Made by a program: the position numbers and the translations under genes. From Onchocerca volvulus (taxonomy: Eukaryota; Nematoda; Chromadorea; Rhabditida; Onchocercidae): DNA of 64,000 nt. Position 1 is the first letter of the stretch; the number at the start of each line of letters is the position of its first letter. The notes under the pieces are model-generated. The model was not told the origin of the DNA. It worked only from the letters and a program-made list of their open reading frames with translations, and made no database searches. Positions 37,301-49,278 of this stretch are shown here, piece by piece. The stretch lies in NCBI GenBank assembly GCA_000499405.2, contig HG738139.1, positions 14,954,455 to 15,018,454 of the forward strand. The letters are read 5' to 3'.

Positions 37301-40300
37301 TTACCGAACACATTGGTAAATAAGATACTTGAGAGGTCAAAGGTAATATTTATATAAACATTAAATAGGTAATAAATTAAATATCCAACTTTATGTTTAA
37401 TTAATTTTTAATTAAACTAATTTAATTTAATTTAATTCAACAACTTAGGTAATTGCATTATGCTTTAGTTGAAAATTATATAATCTCTCTCTCTTCCCGC
37501 AGTATTAAATATTACCTTATAAAATTGTGCAAAAATTTAAATTATTATATTTTTATAAATTGAATAATTTTGAAATTTTAAATTTACAAATTTTCTAAAA
37601 ATTTCAAAAAAATTTAAAATTATAATAGAAGTAAAAAAACAAACAAACAAACAAACAAACATGGTGTTTTTAGCGTTAATTCGGTTTCACCACCAATTAT
37701 ATAACCTTGTTCACGTATAACGCTACATAAACTTTCCGTGGTACGTTCAGTTTTGAATGAATATTCTTGCGATCGATCGGTATTATTTGTATAAACCGAT
37801 TTGAATAATGTAAAAGGTCGAGCTCCGTGACAATTCAACTGTGAATAGTGTGGTTCCTCGTGTCTTACGATCAATTTGCGTCGATTCTACAATTTTTTTT
37901 TTCCGATTTAAAAGGAAAAAAAAGTGAAATGAATGAAATATATGATATGAAACAAAACATTATGATAATTTAAATTGGCTTAAAACATGAATTTAATACC
38001 GAAATACTAGAATACTAAAAATTATCCAAATACTAAACTTAACAATGAATAACAAGTCTAAGCAACGGATACATGAAAAATAAGTGGAAAAAAAGTTAAA
38101 AAAAATTATTATTAATAAAAAAAAATAGAACCATAAATATGTTTATCTTACAATTATAAGATTATAAGATTATAAATATCCAAAAAACTGAAATATTCCT
38201 AAAATAAAAAAAAAAAAAAAAAAACCGGGAGCTTATAATTAGTCCTTCATTGAAATTTCATCTGCATATTTTTTTGTAATTATCTTATAATCTTATAATT
38301 AGGTCTTCAGTAATACCTTATAATTACTATCTTATAATCTTATTAATTTCTTACAGTATCTTATAATTCCTATAATTAGATACCTTATAATTAGGTCTTA
38401 TTAAAATTCGATTTGCATATTTATCATTAATATGATAATTTTGTAATCATCGAAAAGATGATAATAGATACAAAGAAAGGAAGATTGTTGAAGAATAATA
38501 GAATAATGATGTTTATTTGTTTATCGTTGAATGATAATTGTCAATATTGACAATTTCTAAATGAATAAATGAAGCCTAAGCAGCATGATGATCTTTGATC
38601 ATGAACTTTGATCAACGTAAAATCACATAAAGTGACATAAATCATACTAGATTTGTCGTATCCATCACTTCAAATTAATAGGCAAATAATTTTTATATAT
38701 TGAATTAATTTATGCTCTTTCATGATAATACTTGAATTTTTCAGATTCCTTTAATTTGAAGAAATAAATTTCTGAGGCAAACATTTTGACAAAGTGGTTG
38801 GTGCCATTATCATTTGTGTGCAAATAAATTTTAGAAATAAACAAGAAATTGCAACTAAATTTTAAAAATAAATGAATAATATTTATAAGATGATAAATTT
38901 TTCGATTGAAAACTTCTAAACAAAAAAATATTGAATTTAAAAGAGAAAAAATTTATATTTCATCAAAAAAAAATTTGCGATGATAAAATATAGGTTTGTA
39001 AATTTTAATAAATTGAAATTTTTTTTAATATAATTTTTTTTGAATGTAAATTTAAATAGCCATTTAAATTTGTAGATATCTTTGATGAAAAAAGAAATAT
39101 TCTTTCTATTGATTCTATCAATTTTCATCATTTGTTACTTTTTTCCAGCGTTGATATCATCATCTTACATAATGGAAACAAGCAGAAAGAAAGAAAAGAT
39201 TTATTTTAGTTTTGATTCCTGAGAATTATGCTTAATTTTGATAATTTTTTGGTAATTTTTCGATAAAAACCAAAAATCCGTCAAAGTGATGTAAAAAAGG
39301 ATGGATAATTCAGAATCGAGAAGTAAGAAAGGAAGGAAACTTTGCGATAGTTGTCATGAAATGCTAAAATGATGCTAATTGAGTTTCAAAACCCATTTAA
39401 CCGTCCCAATGGAATTTCACTGGTCTAATGCGATAAGTGCCACTTTCCGGTATTACTAAGTCGAATTGATTGACATTTTCAAATTTCTTCACAAAATAAT
39501 AAATTTTTTCATTTAAAAAAAAAAAATTCCAACTTCCATTTTAAAAAAAAATCGTAATTTTTATTTATTAAACAACAAATCATCTCTCTAATATATAATG
39601 AATGGCAAATGGTAGGACAAAATATTGAAGAAATATGTTAATTCGTATATTATGAAGTTTTTGGCTATAAAAGTGAATAATTAGCTAAATAAAAAGTAAT
39701 TACTCTGAATTGCTCCCATTTTCCTCCATTTGCTGCATATATATGCTAATGGCTTTTATTCAAAATTAAAAATTAACTTATTTAAAATCGATTTTTTTCA
39801 TTTTGCTAAAATGCTATTAGCATGTTCGGGCAAATTAACCTTTTGCACGATTTAATTTAATCATTAGGATTAAATTTTCAAAATTTCTCTACTTCCATTT
39901 TAGTCTATCAAGAAATTAAGAAGAAATGAATTGTAGGAATGATATTTTTATATTCATTTATTTTTTGTATTTATATTTATCCATTTTAATAGTGTATTTT
40001 TGAAGCTGCATTTAATTATACTTGTTAATTTTGAAAATTTGAAGTTTAAATTCAAAAATTTCAAATTTTCATTTTTTCAATCAATTTTCATTTTATCCAA
40101 GCTATTTAATTGATTCATTTTGAAAATATATAAAAATAATGTCAAGTTACGCAGACAAGAAATATCATAAATAGTATAATTATGCCATTTATTGATTTAA
40201 ATTTTAATTTTACCCATGAGTTATAATTTCAGATTATTATTACTAATTCATATTTAAAACTGTTTTGAAAAATAAAATTGTTCGTGAAAAAATAAAATAT

Positions 40301-43300
40301 TCTTAAGCTATGTAAGTGACAAAATACTACTTATCATGGTTATTATTTTTGAAAATTTCAAAAATTTATATCAAAATTATCGGACTAAAGCGAAAAATTT
40401 TATTAATTACGAAAAATATAAATTTTATCAATCGATTTCATGGTATTTTTATCAAATTATCACTTAATAAATTCGCAGATTCACAGCCCATAAATTAATT
40501 TGCAATACTTCTAATTTCTTCGATCTTAGACATTTATTGATTTTAAAATTTTATCAAAAATTTGTTAAATTCGCCGAAATTTCCCCGCATTTCAGTCGCA
40601 AAAAAGTAGGAATGATCGCAATTGGATCGAAGGGAATGGACAAAAATCAGATGAAAGAAAGAGAGAGAGAGAGAGAGAGATTGGTGACAGACATTTGATT
40701 GGAATTGGGTGGAAAAGGGAGAAATGAACAAACACGAACGAATGGATGGATGGATGATGCACTTATAGAGTGGCGATTACGGTAACTTTCATTTTCATTC
40801 TTTCAATGCTAAAAAATTCAGTTCAAAAAAAAAAAAAAATATGAAGTTGATTGAGAGAAAGAGAGATAAAAACAGCAATAATTATGATAAAAAAAGGCAA
40901 TTTTAAACTTTCCTGTTCATTAATTAAGAGTAATTAAAAGTTTAATCTAGAAATATTGTAAATTACAAGAAGCCAAAAATAGTAAAAATTTCTCGATTTA
41001 ATTTTATTCGAGAATTTTATATTTTATGTCTGGATGAATCTTTCATATATGATAGTATCAATTGATAAAATTTATGGTACAATGAAATTTTTATCAAACA
41101 TTTGGATTTAATTTGCATTTCTTCTTTTTTTTCTTTTGTTTTTCAAGTTTTTTATGTTTATTTTATTTTATTTTTTATGTGCAAGACTTATGATACTTTT
41201 TTTTTTGGAAACTTATGTAAATGAAATTTTTTTTTCCTTGAGAGAGAGAATAAGGCATCTTATAGTTATGTTTTATATTTGAAGAATTTTTCATTGAGCA
41301 TATTTTTGAGAAATGTTAATTTCTCCATCTTAAATAAGAAGCAAGGAAGTGGATCTTTTTAATTTTTAATTTAATTCATCAATTATTTCGATTGTCAAAA
41401 TTAAAATTACATTGCATAAAAGAAGAAGAAAATAATCCTAATAATGATGATGAAAAAAAAAAAAGTGAAGAAATGGAAAAAAATTTATATAGCAATAAAT
41501 TATTTTTAGTATCAAAATTTTTTCGAAACAAATTCAATCATATAAATTCAAATTCAATTGATTGATAAACTGGGCAAAAAATTTTTAAACTTAACGAAAC
41601 ATTGAAATAAATTACAAATGAAATGAATCAAATGATTGGATAAACATATAATTTGCAAGGAAATATAAAGGATGAGGTAAATTTTTGAAATAAATTAAAA
41701 AACAAATCGAATTTCTTAAAAGTATAATATTTTATAAAGCTTGCAATTTCGATTAAATGATAAATATGATCGTATAGAAGCAGTGATATTTAAATGTACT
41801 AGCAAAATTTTTACGAGACTAAACTTAAATAATCTTATCAATACGGAATTTTTCTAATTATTCCAATTTTTTCCTTTTTTTTTTTCATTATTTAATCGAT
41901 CAATTTACGAATATATCATGCATAAGCAATTGGTATTACCGCAAAATATTTTTTCATGATAAAGGATCTATTCGGGTTTTTTATCGTGATTTTTTTCATT
42001 TTTTCGTTTTTTTTTTTTCGTTGTCCCTGGTACGGAAATGTTTGATTTGGAAGGAATCGATGCTAAAATATCATTTTTCCATCCATTTTTTCTCTCTTTT
42101 TTTTTTTTTTGGTAGAAAAGATGGGAAAGATAGAAGGATTGTGATCAAAATCAGATGCCATTATCAATCGACATCGCATGCATTGCTGATGATCGGTTGC
42201 GTTCTCAATGAATGCCTTAAATTATTACAGCTTCAATTTTTAATGAAAAATCCCCAAGATTAAATTACGAAAAAATCAGAAAAATCGGGAGGGATATCGT
42301 TTGTTTATTAAAAAATGTCTCATTTAAAATAATTTCATTTTAATCAGTTAAATCGAATCGAATAGAAATTCGAATATCAGTTTTCATTTAATCAGTTAAA
42401 TCGGATCGAATATACATAAACAAAAAAATATGTTTTATATTCGATTCGATTTAACTGATTAAATGATAACTTGCTATTAATGATATAATCTGTCGACACT
42501 TTCTTATAAAAAGTTTTCAAACAATTGAAAACAACAAATGATCGTTCGTTCAAATATAAATTATCGAAAATTATCGATAATATTGATTACTTCAATAAAA
42601 AGGTTTAATTGATGAGCAAGTTTCAATGATGAAGAGAAAAAAAAAAAAAAAGAAAAAATGAAAAACGATGCTAATAAAAGCAAATTTATTTGTGCTGAGA
42701 AACGCATATGCAAGATTTTTGATTTCTTTCATCAAATTCATAACTTTTGAAAGAAGCAAAAGTAAATGAAAGTTAAAAAATTTTAATTTTAATGAGAAAA
42801 AATCGAGATATTTCAGCAGAAAAAAAAAATTCTAAAAATATATTATAGCAGGAGAAGCTCGAAGTATTCAATGAAAAAAGACGAAAGGTCAAAGTATTTC
42901 AGTAAGAACAACCCGAGATATTTTAGCAGAAAAAAAGTCGAAAATTTTATAGCAAAAGAGGTTTAAGTATTTTAGTGGAAGAATTTCGAAGTAATCAAAG
43001 TGGAAAAAGTCGAAATATTTTCCCAGAAAAAGATCAAAGTATTTTAGATTTTAGTAATAAATCAACTTTGAAAGCTATTTTTTTGAAATAACGTGATTAG
43101 ATTAATGGAAATGATTCATACTAGCTAAATAAATTGACTAAAAATATTTCAATTTCAATAAACATACATTAGTTTCGTTTTTTTTTTTTCTAAAAGTTAT
43201 TAATAATTATCAGTAAAGATTTGGATTATATCGTTCTATTTAAAATACTTAATTCAGTCTGATAAGCAATAAAGCAATGAGAAGATCGATTATGATTGAT

Positions 43301-46300
43301 AATTTTAATGCGAGAATTTTCTTTTTTTTCTAATCTAAAGATTTCGTCTCAATTTTTTTTTTTTTCTTAATAATGACGCATAAAATTTTTAGCAGAAATT
43401 GATAAAAGAGACAATATAATTTTAAAATAGAAAATTTATTTAATTGTAATTTAAAAACAAAAAACATTAGTGCAGAATTTAATTAATTCATCGAAAATTT
43501 ATTCAAAACTTTTCCCTAATAAAAGATTTTTCATATTTTCATTCTCATTTCTTTCATTTTTTCTTTCCAAAAGTATTGATAAAACTTATTTCTATTTATG
43601 GGAATAAAATGAGAAAGATTAAAGCTAATCCATTTGTCGTTTTACTATCCTAAAACATCTGCTCTCGAGAAAGTTTTAAGATTGAACGAATAATTGCTAC
43701 AATTTTTACTTGAATAAAAAAAAAGCTTTCTTTTAATGCCTTTAATTTAATTGCAATTTAAAAAAAAAAAAAAAATGAAATTACTCGGTGCATAATTTTC
43801 CAATACTTTTGATAAAATCTGTTTGAAAAAAATTTTTTTTTTTTTTTTGGAAAAAAGAAATACCACATATTTTGCATTTTTATATATGAAATGTGCAAAA
43901 GATTAGAAGCAATTAATCGGATGTAATTTTACCAGAATTCCCTCAAAACACCTGCTCTCGAGAAAATTTCCAAGTTGAATTATTGATTATTCCCTTCATT
44001 TTATCATTCTCTTGTTTAAGCTATTAATCCTGAATTTATAGGGAACGAAAATATGGCATAGTTTAAGCCCTGAAGCGATTATTTGATTGACAGAAAGCTT
44101 AAATTCACTAAGCTTTCCCATTTCTTTTCACTCTCCCGAAAACGACCACTTCAATAAATATATTTTCACATTTCAATCGATTCTTCTCCTTCTTTTTCTT
44201 CCGATACTTTAGTTAACATCATCATCATAATCATCATCATCATCATCATCATCTTTATTATTATTATTATTACTATCATTATTATCATTATTATTATTAT
44301 CATTATTGTTATGCTATCACTATACTGATATATATTCGAAAATTATATTTAAAAAAATTTAAATATTTGAAAAAAAATTAAATTTGATTTATATTTTTTT
44401 AAAATACATTTTATTTCTCCTCCTAACCTAATTATTCTACAATTTAATCAATACTTTTTCTTTATCATATTTTATCACTTATATTATCCTATAATATTGA
44501 TATAATATCATTTTTTTTTTTTTGATCTCGGAAAATGTCCCATTTTTTTCATTTTTGCATTTTATGATATTCATTTCCGATAACTAACTAACTATATATA
44601 TATAATCGATAAATGATTCATATAAAGTAAACATATATACTTTTGATAACTGATAATAATAATTCAAACTTAATTGATCTGAATTTTTTTTTTTGAGACA
44701 AATTTTGATAATCATTTCAAGAAAACTTGAAAAAAGAATTTTTTTTTTTTAATTTCTATTTTTTTCAGTTTCTTTTCATTTCGATATTCTTCAAATTTTC
44801 CTATCCTTTACGGAATACTTTGTAATCGATGATATTATTGGAATTGATTGAAGAGGTAAAATGATCTGTTAAGTTATTGTTGGTTCGTTAACCAAAGAGA
44901 AGGAAAAAGTTAAACAAAATGTTCTCACTTACTCAAGTGGAGTATTACTAGCTATCGAAAGATGAAGAAGTAGCAATTGCGATAGTTTGAGCTCGAGCTC
45001 GAGAAGCTCGAAAAGCTCGAACTTTATTTACCAACCTGATTAGCACCCATTTAAAATTTCCATTATTTCAGGTAGAAAGTTTAAGAAATATGATGCTTTC
45101 CATCGATTGCTAACATCGGATTAACAAATTCGAAAGAGGGATATAAATTTTAAAGTCAACAATATGAGTAAATTACTTTTTTCCTTTCTTTCTTTCTCTC
45201 CCTCCTTCCCTCTCTCTTTCTCTCTTTCAAAAGATGAATCAGATAATATTTGTTTGATTATTTTACATATATTAATTTTTCTGATCTATTTATTATAGCT
45301 ATCAAATAATGAACGCAAAAAAAAAAATGATAAAATTAAAAAAAAAGACGTATTAAAATTTAAATTAATCGATGTAAAACACAAAGAAGGAGGTAGAAAA
45401 AAAAACATTGAAATGTCAAATTATTTATTAAAATGTTTGAAAAAAGAGTTAAATAATGTTTGGATGAAAATATGACACAAAGAAACTTATGAAAAATGAA
45501 AAATTTCAAGAAATTAGAAAACAATTTTCTTCTCAACCATAAAAAAAAAGAAAAATTTTAAGAAAAGAAAAGGATAACTTTTTTTTCTTTTCTAATCGAA
45601 TGAAAAATACATACAATTCTTGAAGATAAATGAAAAAATTCAATAGAATTTAAAATGTTTGCTAAATAAAAATCAATTTAAAAAATTTCGAAATATTTAC
45701 AAATTGTTAATTTCAATCGATAATATACTTCACTCTAACACTTTCATCAAATTATGAAAACAAAATATAACTTTGTGTAATCAGGAAGATATCATTGTAT
45801 TTCAAAAATTTATCGCTATAATTCATCATCATGATTGAATTAAAGGTATATCTCAGTTATGCAATATATTAACAAAAGGTCATCGAAGGGTCATAACTGC
45901 CATAAAAGTCATCGAAGGGTCATATTTACCATAATAAATTGTCAAATTTCAATATTAATCACCAAAATTTCCAAGTATTTATTTAAGTAGAACATTAATT
46001 TAACAAAATTTATGGTATAAAAATTTCGATGTAAAATATTGGCAATATCAGGAAAAGTTTTAGTTGTAACCATAGAAGAATCAATTGCTATAAACTCAAA
46101 AATAAGTGATATTAGTATTATATTATATTAAGTTTTTATATTATATTAAGTATTATATTATATTAAGTTCCCCATAATATTAAATTCGAATATAATTCAA
46201 TTTCCGAGAAATGTTGTTCGTAATATTCTAAATCCTAGGCTACCTTCGTAAATCATCGAATGAAGAAAAATTAATCAAGTAAAAGTGTTTACTTGCTTTC

Positions 46301-48223
46301 TAGGTTATTAAATTTAAGACAATTTCAATAAAGCATTGATTAATTCCTTTTTCAAATCTTTTACATCACAAATTGATCATTTCTATCATTTTAATTATCA
46401 TTATTTCATAAAAGATTAAATGATGCAAGAATATTTTTAACAAAGAATTTGCCATTAATTATTTCCTACATTTTTGACATAATTTAACATTTTATTTCAA
46501 AATATTCAAAAACTAAAATCGAAAAATCAAAATCGAAATCAAAATTTCATTTTATTTCCCTAAATTCTATTCTCTCAAAATGTTTTAAAAACGAATGAAA
46601 CAGTTGTTTTTACAGCAACATATTTTTTGTTTCCTTGCTATATATCACTATAAAAATGTGAGGAAAAAAAAAGCAACAACAACTGTTTAAAACTTTCAAA
46701 ATGAATCAAATGATTAAAAATAATTTTATATAGCAGCAAAAAAAAATTTAGCATTAAAATTGATGGAATTTGAATAAATTGAAAAATTTTAATCCACAAG
46801 TTATTCATTTATTGATTTGCAATTTAATAAAAGAGAAACAAAATTTTGTTTATCAAAAAAGAAAGATATAAATTTGAACAAACAAAAAAAAAAATAAATA
46901 AACATTTTATTTATTTTTTGTTTGAATTTTTCTTAGCAAAATTCTTTACCATGAGATTAAATTACTGAAAAATTATTTTTTTTTTTTTTTGATGATTTTT
47001 TGGATTTTTAAAATTTTTTTTTTTGAAATATTTGTTTGAGAATGATTTTTACATTTTTTTTTTTTTATTTTCAAAAATTCATTTCATGAATAAATTCCTC
47101 ATCTACCAATTTGTTATAACGATAAGAACAGTTATGTTACTGATAAGAATCACCAATATCAAATCAAAGTTGTCAATGTTAAACATCAAAGAATAGAAGA
47201 GATGAATATCAGTTAACCTGTAAAAGATAAATAGTTGTCGCAAATTTTGTTCGACAAATATCGAATGATTTGTTTCGCGCAACTATTATCATAAAGATAA
47301 AAGAAAATAATCGCAATGTTGTAAATAAATAATTAATTTGAACGATTTTCAGATTCAATAATTAAATGATTACATTTGTATTAAATTAAAATTTGAATTA
47401 GGAAAAATAAAATAATCAATATTCTTTTTGCGTAAATAAAAGTATTCGTTTAGAATTTCTTAAACGCATGATATTATATTCAATATGATATAAATTGTTA
47501 GTTGAAATTTTTTGACATGCAGAAATTTAAATTGGAATTGATCAAAATGAAAAAATTAATAAAAAAAAAGAAAAATAACTTAGTGAAAAAAAAACATATA
47601 AGACTTTTTCCAAAAATTAGGTAACTCGTGAAAATTCATTAAAAAACTTTTTCTCAGTAAAATTAAATCAACTTTTCCGAATATGCAATGTTGTAAACGT
47701 ATAAAACTTATTTTACAATGTGCAAAAAGAAAGATAGAAATATAATAAACTGATAAACTTGAAAAGGACCGGGAAATGAAATTTTAATCCTTTTTATCGA
47801 TTAAAATAGAACCAGAGAAAAGATTAGCAATAAATTTAAGAAAGAAATGATAACAGAAACTTTTAAAACATTAATCGATAATAAAAAAAAGAAAATGATA
47901 CTAATAATAAATTTTAAGAAACTGAAATTGCAAAATTATTTAAAAATAATAGAATACAATTAACCAAGACATTGCTTACTAATATTTTGGTGGATTTTAT
48001 CTAATAAATAAATAAAAAAATGGAAAAATGAAAAATATTAACTTGTTTATTACGTTGTAAAAATTCAAAAAAATTAAAGACATACCAAAATAAATTCCAC
48101 GTCTTCTTTTTCGAGACTTTTGAATTCATCCAAACGTGTTTTACGTAAACTTTGAATATCTTTAAAATGTCGCCATGCATAATCTTCTAGCAACGAATCG
48201 ATATCGACATAATTTTGTGCCAT
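31242..48223 (-). CDS. Aerolysin-fold-like protein, no signal peptide
   Basis: Five-exon model on the minus strand: 48223-48086, 37886-37661, 34641-34419, 33917-33755, 31313-31242. It totals 822 nt in frame, 273 residues. All donors are GT and all acceptors AG. There is no signal peptide (begins MAQNYVDIDSLL). Residues 1-60 are helical and charged. After that, alternating polar/hydrophobic strands dominate (YSFKTERTTESL, GGETELTLKTP, SSVVVPPHYKTEASIIIEE, YSVISKLSGLVTI). Ser/Thr-rich alternating strands followed by a VPP turn and a long amphipathic strand resemble the aerolysin/ETX-MTX2 membrane-insertion module. This is a by-eye structural analogy. An unrelated beta-sandwich cannot be excluded. 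Lacking a secretion signal, it may act inside cells or be released unconventionally. Confidence 0.65.
31960..32155. repeat. Degenerate tandem repeat, about 70 bp unit
   Basis: Three diverged copies of a unit containing AATTTACAACATGTTA followed by GCAAAGGGAGTTG-like sequence and a run ending near TTTACTT. They are in intron 4 of the aerolysin-like gene. Copy boundaries are approximate. Confidence 0.5.
34231..34502. repeat. 136-bp tandem duplication including part of exon 3
   Basis: 34231-34366 and 34367-34502 are identical except at 34323 (C) versus 34459 (T). The right copy contains the last 84 nt of exon 3 and its splice donor. The left copy repeats these downstream in gene order, inside intron 3, with an intact donor but no acceptor immediately before it. 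The near identity implies a very recent duplication or an assembly artefact. Confidence 0.9.
35850..36090. repeat. Degenerate minisatellite, about 36 bp unit
   Basis: Six or so copies of a unit like AATTTTGCACGAAACC followed by TCTTCAATCGT-type sequence. The best-preserved copies are at 35990-36090. It lies in intron 2 of the aerolysin-like gene. Confidence 0.6.
38148..38410. repeat. TTATAATCTTATAA palindromic repeat cluster
   Basis: Multiple direct and inverted copies of TTATAATCTTATAA and TTATAATTAGGTCTT, with a repeated TTTCATCTGCATATTTTT-type flank. It looks like a decayed tandem or fold-back repeat. Confidence 0.5.
42384..42466. repeat. 31-bp inverted repeat with an extra adjacent copy
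   Basis: Arms 42384-42414 and 42436-42466 are complementary except one base. A third, direct copy of the left arm lies at about 42335-42364. The arm contains AATCAGTTAAATCGAATCGA. It would form a hairpin in intron 1 of the aerolysin-like gene. Confidence 0.75.
42797..43042. repeat. Degenerate GTCGAAATATTTTAGCAGAAA repeat
   Basis: Seven or eight diverged copies of a roughly 30-bp unit carrying GAAATATTTTAGCAGAAAAA. Spacing is irregular. Non-coding. Confidence 0.5.
44220..44310. repeat. ATC/ATT trinucleotide microsatellite
   Basis: A run of ATC triplets grading into ATT triplets with occasional interruptions. No splice or coding context. Confidence 0.85.
46109..46170. repeat. TATTATATTAAGT tandem repeat
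   Basis: Three copies of TATTATATTAAGT with short spacers in intron 1 of the aerolysin-like gene. A two-copy TCATCGAAGGGTCATA repeat lies nearby at about 45890-45930. Confidence 0.7.
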
Positions 48224-48325
48224 TTATTTAACTGAGATTAAGTAAGATTGATCTGAGTTTAATTACAAATCTGCAATGTTAAAGAATATAATGGCGATCA
48301 TTTGACGTAATATTGGTGAATTCAA

Positions 48326-48358
48326 CACGTGTCAATCACGTGTAGCGGAATTCACGTG
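48326..48358. promoter_or_regulatory. Three CACGTG E-boxes upstream of the aerolysin-like gene
   Basis: CACGTG occurs at 48326-48331, 48337-48342 and 48353-48358, about 100-135 bp upstream of the start codon (48223, minus strand). A fourth is at 48737-48742. CACGTG is bound by Myc/Max-, Mad- and TFEB/HLH-30-class bHLH factors. Three in 33 bp of AT-rich DNA is unlikely by chance and suggests a real control element, although no binding data are available here. Confidence 0.5.
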
Positions 48359-48501
48359 TAGAGGAATCTTTATCGGCACAAGCAACAATTTACGAAATTA
48401 ATCTGATTTCATATAAAATAAAATTCACTCTTATCAACAATATTAAGAGACATGATAACAATTTTTTACGCAAAAATTGCTAAATTTTGATTTGCAATGG
48501 T

Positions 48502-48559
48502 CGCATTTCACGTATGCTAGCGCATTTCACGTTTGTTAATGCACTTCACGTATGTTGTC
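48502..48559. repeat. 20-bp tandem repeat with TTCACGT core
   Basis: Three copies of a unit like CGCATTTCACGTATGTTAAT in the upstream region of the aerolysin-like gene. It repeats half of the E-box core found at 48353 and may be part of the same regulatory block. Confidence 0.6.
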
Positions 48560-49157
48560 CGCACAATATAAAATTTTGGATTATTGTGATGGAGAAAATG
48601 TTTAGTAATTGAATAAAACTAAAATTTTACCTTCAAAGCATTACTGTTACTTCATATAAGACGTAGAACTTGATATATATTTTAAAAAATAGACTTTAAC
48701 GTCTAATATAACGTGGCAAACGTCAAAATTTAGGGTCACGTGAAACAGTCGTTGTTGGATTAGAATTTTACAAATATAATATTTGTAGAACTTGATATAT
48801 ACTTAAATTAAGCGTATAAAAAGTCAAATTTTACGTCTACGCAGATATACTCTATAAAAAGTTACGTTCCGTTTTACGCAAAACAGAGATGAAAGAAACC
48901 GGAACTGATTTAACCTTTCCAACTTAACCTTAACTGATCGGATAACAATAATTCATTGCGATAAACTCAAATCAGCTAAATGAAAGATAACCATATAACA
49001 TCAAAAAACTTGAACTTCAACTAAGCATTTTTGGATTAATTCAGATCGAATCCGATCAAATCTAATTCAATCGAAATATATTGGAAATGGAATAGTTGGA
49101 AAAATTCACAAACAGCAATAGTAGCAGCAATAATAGCAAGAAATGTGCACGAAGAGG

Positions 49158-49278
49158 AGGAGGAGGAGGAGAAAAGGAGGTTTGGTTTATTTCGAGGATC
49201 GGATAGCTCACATCACATAGATTGTTTTTCGTGTTGTCGTTGTCGCCGTCGTTGTCGTTGTCGTCGTCGTCGTCGTCG
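49158..49278. repeat. GAG/GGA and GTC trinucleotide tracts
   Basis: A short (GGA)n tract near 49158-49182 and a (GTC/GTT)n tract near 49228-49278, inside the most GC-rich patch between the aerolysin-like gene and the next gene. No open frame with gene-like context was found. Simple repeats in an upstream region are the simplest reading. Confidence 0.6.

Larger units (their letters stand above)
37887..48085 (-). other. 10.2-kb first intron of the aerolysin-like gene
   Basis: Long AT-rich intron without a convincing nested gene. It holds repeats (38150-38410, 42335-42466, 42797-43042, 45885-45935, 46109-46170) and a trinucleotide tract at 44220-44310. The longest open frame in it, 42021-42263 (+), is low-complexity with no recognised domain. 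Confidence 0.5.

Noticed and set aside
42021..42263. 80-codon plus-strand frame
   Set aside because: Phe-rich run followed by unremarkable sequence. No domain, no good splice context, inside a long intron of a minus-strand gene.
44990..45020. GAGCTCGAGCTCGAG palindrome cluster with nearby GTAAGT on the minus strand
   Set aside because: The minus-strand Ser-rich frame before the donor is interrupted by a stop, so an exon is not supported.
49228..49278. Possible homopolymeric coding tract from (GTC)n
   Set aside because: Simple repeat with no extended open frame or splice sites around it.
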